Origin: Microvelia longipes | Lineage: Eukaryota > Arthropoda > Insecta > Hemiptera > Veliidae | Direction of reading: 5' to 3' | Assembly (NCBI GenBank): GCA_018340805.1 | Contig: JACMZG010000008.1 | Coordinates: 75,915,450-75,979,449, forward strand | DNA: 64,000 nucleotides | Shown: piece after piece, positions 1 to 10,567 of the stretch | How positions within the stretch are numbered: position 1 is the first letter of the stretch | Layout: each line of letters opens with the position of its first letter | Position numbers and translations under genes: made by a program | Notes under the pieces: generated by a model | What the model was told of the DNA's origin: nothing | What the model saw: the letters and a program-made list of their open reading frames with translations, nothing else | The model's database searches: none

Positions 1-254
1 CACTGGTGTACTCAAATAATGAATTATCTATTTTAAAATAACTAAATAAAAAATCGATTTCACTCATAAAAACCCTCTAATTGAATTGCCTTCTATCAAT
101 CATTCTAACCAACACCATTTTGATATTTGTTTTGAACTAATACACAATAGATTTTTTATTTTAAAACAAAAGTTGTACTAAACTGTTGAATGTGAACTTC
201 TTTTTCACATTTTTGTGGTAAATATTTGTTCCTATTCCTAAAATGCATGGTAAC

Positions 255-850
255 CATAGAGATATAATACTATAGAGGGGGCATACCCTATCTCATTTCA
301 TCGAGGAGCTTGAAATATCCTTTTGAAGATCAGAGAGGCTCTGTGTAATCTGATTGAAACCTCTTTGAGTGAGTGAAGGTTATAATAAATCTGTTGTCTG
401 TTATTCACTTATTCTTTGTGTTTTATTTTGTATTTTAAACGTTTCATTATACAAGCAACTGTAATTTTGTACTGTTTATTTAATAATATCCATAGAGATT
501 AGAGATATATTACTAACGTACGATAATGTTACTAACTAATGTATTATTAACTACGATGTTTATTTATATAAATTTTGAAACACTGAAAATTTAACCTGGC
601 CAGCTTCGCTTATAAATATAATTAAATAATTAGTACACAATTAGAGTAACTTATATAGTAGAACGTTTAAAATACAAATCGAATTTTAAACAATGCATGG
701 GAAGCCGAAAAAATTGATTTGTTTTAACCCCAACTCACTCTTAAAAGAGGTTTCAATAAGGTTACACAGAGCCCCTGAGAACCCCAAAAAATGTTTCAGG
801 CCTCTCAATGTAATAAGATAGGCCATGCCCCTCTAGTATATATCTCTATG
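255..850. mobile_element. MITE-like inverted-repeat element, CATAGAGATATA ends
   Basis: The left 120 bases (255-375) reappear in reverse complement at about 720-850. The outer ends read CATAGAGATATA on the left and TATATCTCTATG on the right, each next to a GAGGGG/CCCCTC block. A second internal start resembling the end occurs near 500, so this may be one 596-bp element or a 350-bp copy next to an inverted solo end. There is no coding capacity. It is a non-autonomous DNA transposon-like repeat; the superfamily was not identified. Confidence 0.6.
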
Positions 851-941
851 ATTATATTAACAGCCGAAGGTGATTAGGTTACTTTTTGTATGTTTCAAAA
901 TTTAATCAATAAGGCTCTTCTAGTAAAAATATCTACATGAT

Positions 942-1255
942 CATAGATATATTACTAGAGGGGTCCTATTGGTGGAATTTTAAAACATCGAAAAATTAAC
1001 CTGACCACCATCGACTATCAATAATCAAATGTACTAAACAAAATTACAGTGAATTATATAGTACAGCGTTGAAAATATAAATCAAAAACATAAACAATAA
1101 GCAGGAAGCCGGAAAAATTGATTTCTTATAACCCTAACTTACTCTTAAAAGAGGTTTCGATGAGGTTACACAGAGCCCCTGAGAGCCCCAAAATGATGTT
1201 TCAGGACTCTTAATGTATTGAGATAGGCTATGCCCCTCTAGTATATATCTCTATG
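942..1255. mobile_element. Second copy of the CATAGAGATATA-ended MITE
   Basis: Positions 975-1255 match 575-850 almost base for base over the right half (GGAAGCCG, ACTCTTAAAAGAGGTTTC, CACAGAGCCCCTGAGA and the CCCCTCTAGTATATATCTC end). The left end at 942 has the same terminal motif in inverted orientation. It is shorter (about 314 bp) than the neighbouring copy, giving two adjacent members of one family. Confidence 0.6.
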
Positions 1256-2190
1256 TATATGAATAAGTATTACTAAAACGCAAACTTTTTCACAATTACA
1301 ATAAGGAGTAAATAGGTACCTGTTGCTCCTATTCATTTTTTGTTTGCCACAGCCTACATGAGGGTACAGAATAATTCATCATTATATAACTTTCGCAACT
1401 GTAAAAATTATTTTATACAAGCTGTCAAATACAGGTCTGATCTGCCCTGTTTAATTTCTCAAAAAACCTGGAGCAGAGGTGAATTTCATTTTAAACAATC
1501 CATTTCTCGCTCAAGTATTCAGCTTAAGTTAAAACTCTTAATAATTACGACTTGGCGGGTAAATAAAAAAAATGTTAATCGTTAATTTCACCATCAAGCC
1601 TTTGTATGATTCGTGTATTGAATTGCAAAAGGTCTGTATAGAGCATGCTAGACCTTCATTACATGAGGTCAAGAAACTATCGATACAGCAAAAGTACTTT
1701 AATGTATGCTGCTACTCTAAGTTCTGCAAAACGCAAAATTTCAGAACTTAAAACACTTTTATAAAATTGTTTTAATAAGCTGTATATTTGCCACCGTTTT
1801 CTTGCAATTTTGTCGAGAAAACCTTTAAAATAAATCGCTAATAATAGCGTGGCGTGAGCCGGACTTAGAAATACGTTAAAAATGAGTTTTAGAGGTCCGA
1901 CACCTCATAAAAATACGTTTCGCGAAGCTGTTTATATTAGTTTTTCTATGCTCAACCTCAGGTAACCAAATACCCACAGTGTCATAATTGTAAGTTCATT
2001 AAAGATTCCGATTGTATAAGACTAACATAATATGTTAGTCTTAGCTACGATATGTTAACTTAGCACGTGTTATGTGCTAACTTTTATCTCATTATCAGTA
2101 TTAGTTCAATTTTTATCAAATTACTTGTGTACATTTTTTAAAAAGAATGTAAAAAAACGGAAAAAATCCAATTGAGTTGAAATTTGTAAC

Positions 2191-2256
2191 AAATAAATAA
2201 CCTAAATAAATAACCTAAATAAATAACCTAAATAAATAACCTAAATAAATAACCTT
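2191..2256. repeat. 13-bp tandem repeat
   Basis: About five head-to-tail copies of AAATAAATAACCT lie inside a family A copy, at the point where other copies have the single sequence around TACCTAATAAATAAG. It is probably a local expansion by slippage. Confidence 0.85.
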
Positions 2257-2320
2257 ACCTAATAAATAAGTGTACTAAGATACGTTTAAATACATCAAGT
2301 ATATCCATGATTTTTGTTGG

Positions 2321-2380
2321 ATTATAAAAGTAAAGCAGCATTGAGCGTGGTCACTGCTGTATGGGTGACCGATAAGAATG
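2321..2380 (+). promoter_or_regulatory. 5S rRNA-like internal control region (boxes A, IE, C)
   Basis: The block reads AAAGTAAAGCAGCATTGAGC, GTGGTCACTG, then TATGGGTGACCG and AAGAATG. This follows the order and spacing of box A, the intermediate element and box C in eukaryotic 5S rRNA genes (typical: AGTTAAGCAGCATCG ... GGATGGGTGACCGC). Known family feature: TFIIIA/TFIIIC-dependent Pol III transcription of 5S genes. Activity here is inferred only. Confidence 0.6.
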
Positions 2381-3051
2381 ATACGGATGCATTTACTATG
2401 CAGTATAAATTTGGCGAATTGTATACTCTGAGGACAAGCGAAGCGAATGCGAAGCAGGGAGGATGAGCGTAGCGAATTCGATGTAATAAGGATAAGTTTT
2501 AACCGATCTACAAAATATTTTCCTTTAAAAATCCAAGCAAAAAGACAGCAAAGTATAATAATAAATAAATAAAATAAAAGTAGTTTATTTTGCTATAAAA
2601 ACAAAGGTACACACTGTATTCATTAAAAACTAAAATTCATAATACCACATCTTCGAATGAGCAAAGTTCGTCCTCGAGGATGGCTTGAGCTTTTGTATAA
2701 TATTTTTTTTTACAAAAAGATACTTAACCTCTTAAAAAAACAAATAAAAGAAAAAATATAATAAAATAAACTGGAAATATATAAAGAAATAAGAAGTTAA
2801 AACCACTTTTAGGAAAGAATGCTTTAATTGTCATCAGAATTAAATATAGATTAGTTATATTTTTAGGGTTAAAATAAATTAGAATTAAAAGTAATTATCT
2901 TCAGAATCAATGATTCTGATTGATATTTATTTATTTATTTATATAATTTTACAACCATCAAATTTACAAGCAATTCTTGGTTTAGTCAAAAAAATTCACT
3001 TTACTTTACAAATGAGAAAAAAGAAACAGAAAAATTACAAATTATAAAAGT

Positions 3052-3375
3052 TCAAATAAAATAATCATTGAGTTCATACATAGGATTAAGCAATAATACT
3101 TCTTTGACTTTGTTTAAGCATTTTTGAGGTTTTAGAGCTCTTATACCATCTGGTAGGTGATTATATATTTTTATTTCCATGAAACTAGGACCTTTGTAGG
3201 TTTTATTGAGTCTTACTGATGGTAGTTTGAGGTCACAACCTCTCCTAGTCTCGTAGCGATGGAGATCACCATGTTTTTGTTTAGAGCCCAATTTCCTCAA
3301 AACATGCTTTAAACATTCATAATATATAAGCCATAGACTGTCATAATTTCTCCATTTGACAAAGAGAGTTTGCAA
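3052..3375 (-). pseudogene. LINE ORF2 C-terminal fragment
   Basis: About 107 residues with YETRRGCDLKLPSVRLNKTY and GPSFMEIKIYNHLPDGIR. These match the C-terminal, post-thumb region of arthropod Jockey-like ORF2 proteins and are nearly identical to the second copy at 7406-7711. In a third frame, 3376-3657 encodes the upstream segment (LTNKLSTVIFLPVRQK-like), which is interrupted here but open in the second copy. The ORF stops at 3052, about 125 bases before the AAAT-rich element end. Confidence 0.75.
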
Positions 3376-3657
3376 GTTTCTATTTGTTTAACTCCCTCTA
3401 GTGTACGGATAGCTCTTTTTGTAGCAGAAAAACATCTTTAGTAGATGAGCAAGAGCCCCACAGTCTTAATCCGTATCGTAATCTGCTTTCAAAGTTAGAG
3501 AAGTAAACAATTTTTAAAAGATTGCTTGCTGAGATATAATACTTTTCTGTCTTACTGGAAGAAATATGACAGTACTAAGCTTATTAGTGAGATTACTTGT
3601 ATGATGGTTCCACAATAGTTTTGATCTAATGTTACTCCAAGAAGTTTAGCACAATTA

Positions 3658-4401
3658 TTATTCTGGCTGTGCTCGCCAAGATCTCTTTTTAAAGAGAATC
3701 AAATAATGTATAGTCTTGTCTTCATTAAGATGATGACTATTAGCTTGGAACCAACAATTTATTACTTTTTTAGTGTCATTTACATTAATCAGTGATGACT
3801 TTTTAGCTTTCAAGGTAACTGAGGAATCGTCAGCAAATTGATATATTTCAGAGTCATGGTCCAGTTTGGTAGTTACAATAAACAGATAGTTAACGAAAAG
3901 AATGAATGGAATCGGTCCGAGTACCGAGCCTTGAGGAACCCCGCATGATACACTACATTCTTGTGATCTATTTTTGCCTATCTTAACAGATTGAGTTCTA
4001 CCTAAGAGGTAGGATTTGAAAAGCTCTAAAGCAACGCCCCTAAAGCCATAATATTCAAGCTTCATAATGAGCAAATCATGAGGCACCAGGTCGAAGGCTT
4101 TAGATAGATCAAACAGAATACTTATTACCTCTTCTCTATTCTCCCAGGCATCTAGAATGTAGTCTACCATGTTGTTAAGAAGGTCTATCGTAGTGAGCCC
4201 CTCTCGGTATCCGAACTGACTTTCATTGAACAAGTTATTTTTGGATAAATAATTAACGATTCTGGACTTGATAACTTTTTCCATAATTTTAGCTTCGACT
4301 GGTATTAACGCTATTGGTCTGTAATTTGCTGGGTCTCCCTCACTACCTTTCTTCTTATAGATCGGAACTACTAAACTTCTTTTATATTCCTCAGGAAACA
4401 C
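3658..4401 (-). pseudogene. LINE reverse transcriptase core
   Basis: About 247 residues of a non-LTR reverse transcriptase. Visible motifs in order: YRPIALIPVEAKIMEK (motif 1 region, near residues 27-42), QFGYREGLTTIDLL (motif 2), LFDLSKAFDLVPHDLL (motif A with the first catalytic Asp), CGVPQGSVLGP (motif B) and FADDSS (motif C; the usual Tyr of YADD is Phe). The frame before the first Met continues upstream as NRCLEQGVFPEEY, so the Met is not a real start. The family protein copies element RNA by target-primed reverse transcription. It ends in a frameshift near 3660, giving a dead copy. Confidence 0.88.
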
Positions 4402-4426
4402 TCCTTGTTCTAAACATCTGTTTATT

Positions 4427-5038
4427 TTACCCGACTAACAGAGGAATATAAAGTTGTTTAGCAGATTTCAAAGTATTATTGCTTACTTCATATATATCTC
4501 TACTTTCAGAATTTTTAAGGCTGTCAATGATATCAGAAATTTCTTTGTCACATACAGGTTCAAAAAAGAAAGAATTACTATTACTATTTAATTTAGTCTC
4601 TTTCAGCTGTTGAATAGCTTCGTCGTGATTATTTGAGATTTTATTAAATTTATCAACAATTTCGATGAAATACTTATTCATCACATCAGGGTCGAGCGGG
4701 CAACCATTATTAGGTACTGTAGAGTATTGTTTAATAGTGTCCCACGCTGCTTTCATCTTGTTTCCAGATTCCTTGATCTTATCGTCATTATATTGTATTC
4801 TATCATCTTTAAGTAGCTTTTTATATTTTTTCCTAGGATGTTTTAACTTAGTTTTAAGATTATTTGAATAGTTATACTTAACCTCTGAGCCTAACTCAAC
4901 TAAAGTGTTTTTAATACTTTGAAGTTCATCAGTATACCAGGGAGGTTTGGTTTTCGTAGGTGACTTAACTTTAGTTTTTTGTGCAAGTTTTCGCTTTATT
5001 CCAACCTCAGTATTAATAGTATAATGATCAGCTACCAA
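4427..5038 (-). pseudogene. LINE ORF2 fragment: linker between endonuclease and RT
   Basis: About 203 residues are open. The segment KPPWYTDELQSIKNTL near residue 35 is the conserved PWY-D-EL block found just after the endonuclease of insect Jockey-like ORF2 proteins. The lysine-rich stretch that follows and PLDPDVMNKYFIEIVDKF (finger-side region before the RT) fit the same protein. The frame is lost at about 4430, and the RT continues in another frame, so this is the upstream half of the broken ORF that continues at 3658-4401. The upstream start is not a true start codon; the first Met lies inside the element. Confidence 0.75.
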
Positions 5039-5115
5039 TATAGAACTAACTTCAGATATTATACTGTTATATATATGTTTCTATTGATTAGTTCAGGAAA
5101 AGTTCTGCTATTCCG

Positions 5116-5228
5116 ACTATGAAGCATAATCAGAAAACCTAAGCAAAAACTGGATTGGTAAGCAAGGAAACAAGCATTCCAGAGAAAATTCGCTCAGCTT
5201 GCAGACTACCTTGCTAGAATTATTTTGT
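5116..5228 (+). repeat. Family D fragment
   Basis: AAGCATAATCAGAAAACC, GGTAAGCAAGGAAACAAGCA, TTCGCTCAGC and GCAGACTACC follow the same order as the GCATGAACCAGAACC ... GGAAACACGCATTC ... TTCGCCCGAC ... GGACCACCGCGCC end of family D at 11255-11355. It is a short diverged fragment at the truncated 5' end of the LINE. Confidence 0.5.
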
Positions 5229-5329
5229 TGTTTTAAACTTAAAAGTGTTTTTACTTTAAGTGTTTCGTTTTTTACTTAAAAAGTGGAAAAATGTTGATAA
5301 ACATTTATCTCTGAAATAAGATTTTAACC

Positions 5330-5640
5330 CGGGCCTCTGGTATTGAGTACTTAAGTACCCGGATCGGGTACATAAGACTCCGGATCGACTCTAGACTAGT
5401 TTTTATTGTACCCAGAGCCACAAAAAATATTAAAAACTACACCCTACTAGAAAATTTGTTGTACACCAACTGTTAATGTTTCAGATAATTACCTCCGTTT
5501 TTCGACATTTTGTTTGTCACTTTAAATTCACTCGATTTTGCGAAACCAAGATACGTTTTTTTTCACGTTATTACACCCTACTCGAATGTTATTTTTTATC
5601 GACAGTTTTTTTTTTTGGGGAGGGGGGTTAGCCATTGGCT
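5330..5640 (+). repeat. Family E fragment (ACACCCTACTCGAA repeat)
   Basis: Carries GACTCCGGATCGACTC and two ACACCCTACT(C/A)GAA blocks followed by AT-rich TTTTTATCGAC. The same block recurs in tandem at 58480-58700. No coding capacity. An 11-base G-rich run lies at about 5617-5627. Confidence 0.4.
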
Positions 5641-5779
5641 CTGAAAGAGTCAACATCAAGCTCCGGAATTATTTCGGTTTTAGTGGATTACAGCAGTTAT
5701 TTTTGAATGAGCATATAAAATTTGACCTTGAAACCTCAAAGTCAGTTAATTTAAATTTCATTGATTCAACAATAATCCA

Positions 5780-6179
5780 ATAGATTGCAGCTCTATTGCA
5801 AGAAAAATTTAGTAATGTCATCTGACATTAACATTCTTAGAGATATTATTAATAAATTAGGAAAACATATAAAACTTACAAATTGAATACCAAAAAAAAT
5901 AACTGAAGAAAATATACAAAACAATCAGTTAGGCAAGAATTAGGTGATACAGTGCTTGTTATGACAAATATAACACTACAGCTTAGGTGCAAGATATATT
6001 AAAAGAAAAAATAATGAAAACAAAAAAAAATAAAGAAAGGAATGTTTCTCTACCGCCAAAGAGTATAGATGATAAAAACTTATTAAGACCATTAAAATTA
6101 ACATTCACTAATAAACAGGATGTTGAAATGGTTTAAAAAAATTGTAGACAACTTGAAGGGACCAGTATAAGTTTTTAAA
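5780..6179. other. AT-rich stretch, no feature recognised
   Basis: Positions 5780-6179 hold A-rich single-copy-looking sequence with stop codons in all frames. Only a short palindrome, ATGTCATCTGACAT (5814-5827), stands out. Confidence 0.4.
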
Positions 6180-6261
6180 GGGATTTGGTATCACCAAATC
6201 CCCAATCCAATTGGGATCAATATACTGGGATCAATATATTGGTGATATCAATATCACCAAT
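6180..6261. repeat. Two adjacent perfect hairpins
   Basis: 6180-6202 is GGGATTTGGT-ATC-ACCAAATCCC, and 6238-6261 is ATTGGTGATA-TCAA-TATCACCAAT. Both are perfect inverted repeats with 3-4 base loops. They sit about 40 bases upstream of a minus-strand family A copy. Between them GGGATCAATATA occurs twice. Confidence 0.8.
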
Positions 6262-6299
6262 TCAAGTAGGAAGAGGCTCTCCAAAATAATTAAAATAAA

Positions 6300-6926
6300 A
6301 AATTCGGGTACGGAGTCCTCGGAACGTTTCCTCTTTACATCAAATTAGTTACGCTCATCCTTCTTGCTTTGGACTCGCTTCGCTCGTCCTCAGAAATACT
6401 GGTCGCTAAATGTATACTACAACATGCATTTAAACTCGCTTCGCTCGTCTTCAGATAGTAAATGCATCCGAATCATTAATTCTCAGCAGTCACTCATACA
6501 ATACTGACCACGCTCAATGCTCCATAATCATTATGATCCATCAAAAATCATAAATATACTTGTCGTATTCTAACGAAACTTAGTGGAATTATTTATTAGG
6601 TAATGGTTTACACTTGTACCAAATTTCAACTCAATTAGACTATTTTCTAATTTTTAAAAAACGCACGCAATTTTCATGTAAATTGAACAAATTTTGAAAA
6701 TAAGATGACACAACTTCAGCGTTAGACTGATTTTTGTACAAAATTTCAACTCTCTAGCATAAATACACTTGGCGCTATGATGATAACAGACACAAACACA
6801 AACACACACACACTCACATACAGACAGACAACAACCACTCAGGAGGACTTAAAAATTCCATTTTATCCCGGTTTCGGATTTTTTTTGCAAACACGATACT
6901 TTTCCTATTTACCAACGGTATAAAAA
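6300..6926 (-). mobile_element. Family A repeat, nearly full length
   Basis: Read on the minus strand: degenerate hairpin end, TTTGCAAAAAAAATCC, CTCCTGAGTGG, TGTCTGTCTGTATGTGAG, the (GT)n tract, GTTATCATCATAGCG, ACTTGTACCAAATTTC (seen inverted), the 5S-like block (6481-6540), GACGAGCGAAGCGAGT, GGATGAGCGTAAC and the end CTCCGTACCCGAATTTT. Compared with 44793-45563 it is about 140 bp shorter in the middle. There is no ORF. Confidence 0.8.
6481..6540 (-). promoter_or_regulatory. 5S-like internal control region in family A (minus strand)
   Basis: Reverse complement reads TATGGAGCATTGAGCGTGGT, CAGTATTGTATGAGTGACTG and CTGAGAA. Box A is degraded (GAGCATTGAGC), while the IE/box C order is kept (TGAGTGACTG in place of TGGGTGACCG). 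Confidence 0.45.
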
Positions 6927-7405
6927 TGAGGATCAGTGAAAACAATACATTTGGGATATCATTTTAACTGAGCCATCAGAGCGAGACCTTTTCTTTGATT
7001 GCGACAAAATGACTGGTCTGTTCATGTTATTATTGCCATGGGTATTAATATAGCCATATTTTAATGAAATGGGTAAGGGTAAATTAATTAGAATTACTTT
7101 TTACGATTCATTAATCATGCAAAACGGTAAGGAAGAGTAGTAAGAAGGCACTATAAATATTTTTAATTATAACTATTAACCATTTAAACAAAATAACATG
7201 ACTTAGCTCTTTTTAGAAAAGGAAATGAGAAAAGAATGTGTTATTAAAAGAAAGTGTAATGAGAAAAGTGTAATGATCGCTTAGTATTTATTTATAATCC
7301 GACGATATTTACGTAGGCAGAACATATAAATTATCGAATACTATTTATTTATATAATTTTTCAACCATCAAATTTACAAGCAATTATTGGTTTAGTCAAA
7401 AAAAT

Positions 7406-7711
7406 TCATTTTACATAACAAATGAGAAAACAACACAGAAAAATTGACAAATTATTAAAGTTCAAATAAAAATAATCATTTAGTTCATTTATAAGATTAA
7501 GCAATAATACTTCTTTGACTTTGTTTAAGCATTTTTGAGGGTTTAGAGCTCTTATACCATCTGTTAGGTGATTATATATTTTTATTTTCATGAAACTAGG
7601 ACCTTTGTAGGTTTTATTGAGTCTTACTGATGGTAGTTTGAGGTCACAACCTCTTCTAGTCTCGTAGCGATGGAGATCACCTTGTTTTTGTTTAGAGCCC
7701 AATTTCCTCAA
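7406..7711 (-). pseudogene. LINE ORF2 C-terminal fragment, second copy
   Basis: Residues 2-80 are almost identical to the product of 3052-3375 (KQGDLHRYETRRGCDLKLPS, NKVKEVLLLN), with substitutions such as NHLPDG to NHLTDG. The reading frame runs past the end seen in copy 1 because of a one-base difference near 7470. It lies directly after the 7708-8010 fragment in a shifted frame. Confidence 0.75.
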
Positions 7712-8010
7712 AACATTCCATTATATAAGCCATAGACTGTCATAATTCTCCATTTGACAAAGAGAGGTTTGCAAGTTTCTATTTGTTTAACTCCCTCTAG
7801 TATACGGATAGCTCTTTTTTGTAGCAGAAAAACATCTTTAGTTAATGAGTAAGAGCCCCACAGTCTTAATCCGTATCGTAATCTGCTTTCAAAGTTAGAG
7901 AAGTAAACAATTTTTAAAACTTGCTGAGATATAATACTTTTCTGTCTTACTGGAAGAAATATGACAGTACTAAGCTTATTAGTGAGATTACTTGTATGAT
8001 GGTTCCACAA
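7708..8010 (-). pseudogene. LINE ORF2 fragment, region after the RT core
   Basis: About 100 residues: MWNHHTSNLTNKLSTVIFLP, then YFSNFESRLRYGLRLWGS and LQKRAIRILEGVKQIETCKP. The last block is the conserved post-RT segment (F-S-LRYG-WG ... LQK-A-R) typical of arthropod Jockey-like ORF2 proteins. The frame then shifts by one base near 7710 into the C-terminal fragment 7406-7711. Upstream RT motifs A to C of this copy are partly lost at the 8355 break. Not functional. Confidence 0.8.
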
Positions 8011-8356
8011 TAGTTTTTGATCTAATGTTACTCCAAGAAGTTTAGCACAATTATTTTGGCTGTGCTCGCCAAGATCTCTTCTTAAAGAGAATAAAATAAT
8101 GCTATAGTCTTGTCTTCATTAAGATAAAGACTATTAGCTTGGAACCAACAATGTATTACTTTTTTAGTGTCATTTACATTAATGAGTGTTTATTACTGAT
8201 GTGTACAATAAGATTTTTTAGCTTTCAAGGTAACTGAGAAATCGTCAGCGAATTGATATATTTGAGAGTCATGGTCCAGTTTGGTATTTACGATGTACAG
8301 ATCATTAACGAAAAAAATGAATAGAATCCGGTCCGAGTACCGAGCCTTGAGGAACT

Positions 8357-8563
8357 TTAAAATAACGTTAGGATATTCTAACTTAGTCTAAAAATCCACT
8401 TCTACACATAAATCTCAAACCTAAAAAGAAAAAACAATTCTCAGTAAATCTAAATTATACCTAATCTCAGAATCTCAGTATAACATTTTACAAAGTAGGT
8501 TTGAGATTTATGTGTAGAAGTGGATTTTTAGACTCAGTTAGAATATCCTAACGTTATTTTAAA
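8357..8563. mobile_element. TTAA-flanked foldback MITE, 66-bp arms
   Basis: Left arm 8357-8422 and right arm 8497-8563 are near-perfect inverted repeats with one or two mismatches. The loop is about 75 bp. Both ends can be read as TTAA followed by AATAACGTTAGG. A TTAA duplication is the hallmark of piggyBac-type insertion, but because the ends are symmetric the TTAA could be part of the arms. No coding capacity. Confidence 0.75.
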
Positions 8564-8794
8564 TTATTTATTTTGTAAGTACTTTATTTATTTATTTATT
8601 TTAGCCTCTTATAATTATTTTAATTGTGATATTATTTATAAGTCATCCATGAATTAATACTTTAATTTGTTTTTTAGGTTTGTAGACATGAGTATGCCTG
8701 GGGTCAGGCGAAATATAGTCATTTAAAGAAGTAAGAAGTTGTTAATTCAGTCCCATCCAGTGTCTTTAAATAAATTGAAACAAATATATTTATT

Positions 8795-8925
8795 ACGTGA
8801 AGACGAGCGAAACAAATGTAAAGGCATTTTGCAGTATAAATTTGGCAATTTTTATAATCTACCATGCAAAACGAGTCCAAAGTAGGGAGAGTTTGCGTAG
8901 CGAATCTGACGTGACAAGGAAAACA
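8795..8925 (+). repeat. Family A fragment (3' end)
   Basis: GAAGACGAGCGAAACAAATG, GCAGTATAAATTTGGCAATT, AAACGAGTCCAAAGTAGGGA and GCGTAGCGAATCTGACGTGA match the last 130 bases of family A in order. The 5S-like block is not included. Confidence 0.7.
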
Positions 8926-8996
8926 ATTATTGCTTAACTTGAATCCGCATGAGTCGTCTTACTGGGAGTAGAGACCATTTCCGAGAGTATTCGTTA

Positions 8997-9026
8997 TCAT
9001 TATTATTATTATTATTATTATTATTT
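8997..9026. repeat. (ATT)n microsatellite
   Basis: About ten ATT/TTA units in a row. Confidence 0.9.
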
Positions 9027-9484
9027 GGTTATTAAACATATTTAAATGTATATTCCAAAGAAATTTTGTTATAAATGACTTAGAAATGGACGTCAAATGA
9101 TAAAAATAAGCTTGCTATGCATTTTCTAAAAGAGACGATATTAGAACAAGACAAAACAATAAAGAATTTATCAAGTATGACTAAAAAATATATGAGGAGG
9201 TTTCAAGTCGGAAACTATTGGAATCAAATTGCAGCAACAAAAAATAAGTCTTTAAACCCATGTGTATCCACTATGGTTGTGTGACGTCACAAAATTAATA
9301 TTGACTTATAACGAAACAGATTTAACTAATCAGGGTTTGTCATTTGTTTATTTTGAGCCAAAACTGACCAATTGATGGAAATTGGAATTGATTTATTTTT
9401 AAACCATTTAAGTTATTTTCCGTTAAGTAAAAATTAGTTTGAAGAATGAACACATTCAACAAAATAGCCACCAAGTAGTCTTCA

Positions 9485-10162
9485 CCAAGTAGTCTTCACC
9501 AAGTTGTCTGTCTGTATGTGCGAGTGTGTGTGTGTCTGTTTTCATCGTAGCTCGTAGTGTATTTATGCTAGAGAGTTAAAACTTTGTACAAAAATCAGAC
9601 TTCCGCCGTAGTTTTGCTATTCGGAAACTAATTTATAATGACGTCATTAACCCTCAATAATGACTCAGCACAATTTTCGAAAAAACATAAGAGACGAAAA
9701 AATGATACGATCGAATTGAGATTTGGCACGCATGTAGCCATGTATAAGACTATCATAGAGTCAAGTTTCATTTCAGTATCAGCATTAGTTAAAATTTTAT
9801 CAAATGACTTGAGTACTTTTTTAAAAAATTCTAAAAAAATATCTGAAAATAATTCAATTAAGTTAGAATTGAGTACAAACATATACCTTTACATAATAAA
9901 AGAGTTTACTAAGCTTGATTTTAATACGACAAGTATATTCATGATTTTTGTTTAATCATCACTGCTAAGCAGCATTAAGCATGTTCATTGCCTGGATAGG
10001 AGACCGCTGAGAATGAAAAGAGTCCAAAGACTTGTTACAGTGTAAATTTGGCAAATTTTATATTCTCAGGACGAGGAAAGCGAGCCCGAAGTTGGGAGGA
10101 TGAGCCGTAGCAAATCCGATGTGATGAGAAAACGTTCCGAGGTACCTCTAACCCGATTTTTA
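9485..10162 (+). mobile_element. Family A repeat, long copy lacking the 5' hairpin
   Basis: Contains TGTCTGTCTGTATGTG, a (GT)n tract, TCATCGTAGCTCG, ACTTTGTACAAAAATCAG, AATGACGTCATTAACC, AATGACTCAGCACAATTTTC, GAGATTTGGCACGCATGTAG, TCAAATGACTTGAGTAC, the 5S-like block (9961-10014), GAGGACGAGGAAAGCGAGCC, GATGAGCCGTAGC and the end TAACCCGATTTTTA. ORFs seen on both strands across 9628-9955 arise from this repeat and have no family resemblance. Confidence 0.82.
9961..10014 (+). promoter_or_regulatory. 5S-like internal control region
   Basis: CTGCTAAGCAGCATTAAGCA is followed by TGTTCATTGCCTGGATAGGA and GACCGCTGAGAATG. Box A (AAGCAGCAT) and box C (GGATAGGAGACCGC) keep 5S spacing. Confidence 0.55.
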
Positions 10163-10567
10163 GTTTTATCTTGCAGTACTATATCAGGTCTATTTGTTCA
10201 TATTGTCTTATATGAAATTATTGATTTGTCGTAGTATAATTTGCAATTTCCAGGTTCTAAAACAAGTTGAGGTTGATATTTATCGATAGTTTGTTATAGT
10301 TTCCATTAAATTATTTTTTTATTAATAATAATCATTATTTTTATTATTAGTATCATTATTGGTATTCTAACCTCTTGGTGGATTTTAAGGGTGACAGCAG
10401 GCCATTTATTTTGACCCTGGTGCAACCCACTTTATTTTTATTGTCCTTTTATTTAACTAGTCTCGCTGATTCCTAGTCTAGCTAGACTAACCACTCTGGC
10501 TAGTCCAGCGCCACCTAACAGAAAACTCTAGTAATCCCGGCTTTTGTGGGCGCAAGCTCATTTTTAA

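Larger units (their letters stand above)
2025..2515 (+). mobile_element. Family A repeat, 3' part, with 5S-like block
   Basis: This matches the 3' half of the interspersed family A: the CATCTCATTATCAG-like block, TATATCCATGATTTTTGTTGG, the 5S-like control region at 2321-2380, the GCGAAGCGA motif, and GAGGATGAGCGTAGCGAAT before the end. It begins near an 11-12 bp stem hairpin (about 2026-2051). The 5' hairpin end is missing. Neighbouring bases are unrelated to other copies. Confidence 0.75.
2926..5115 (-). mobile_element. Non-LTR retrotransposon (Jockey/CR1-type RT), 5'-truncated and broken
   Basis: A minus-strand LINE remnant. In reading order it holds the endonuclease-RT linker (5038-4427), the reverse transcriptase core (about 4440-3658) and the C-terminal region (3660-3052). 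It ends in a short AAAT-rich tail at about 2926-2945 instead of a long poly(A). The endonuclease domain is absent, so the copy is 5'-truncated near 5115, where a family D fragment begins. At least two frameshifts break the ORF. A second copy at 7340-8355 shares the same 3' end, which supports the boundary at 2926. The Jockey/CR1-like clade is inferred from the motif style. Confidence 0.85.
7340..8355 (-). mobile_element. Second, shorter copy of the non-LTR retrotransposon
   Basis: Aligns without large gaps to 2926-3941 of the first copy, about 95% identical by eye, with the same AAAT-rich 3' end. It breaks off at 8355, exactly where a 207-bp inverted-repeat MITE starts, and does not resume on the other side. 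Both copies lie on the minus strand, 3.4 kb apart. Different 5' truncation points with one shared 3' end are what target-primed reverse transcription leaves. Confidence 0.85.

Noticed and set aside
9628..9955. Overlapping open frames on both strands (84 and 105 codons)
   Set aside because: Both lie inside a family A copy, are not open in other copies, and overlap each other almost fully.
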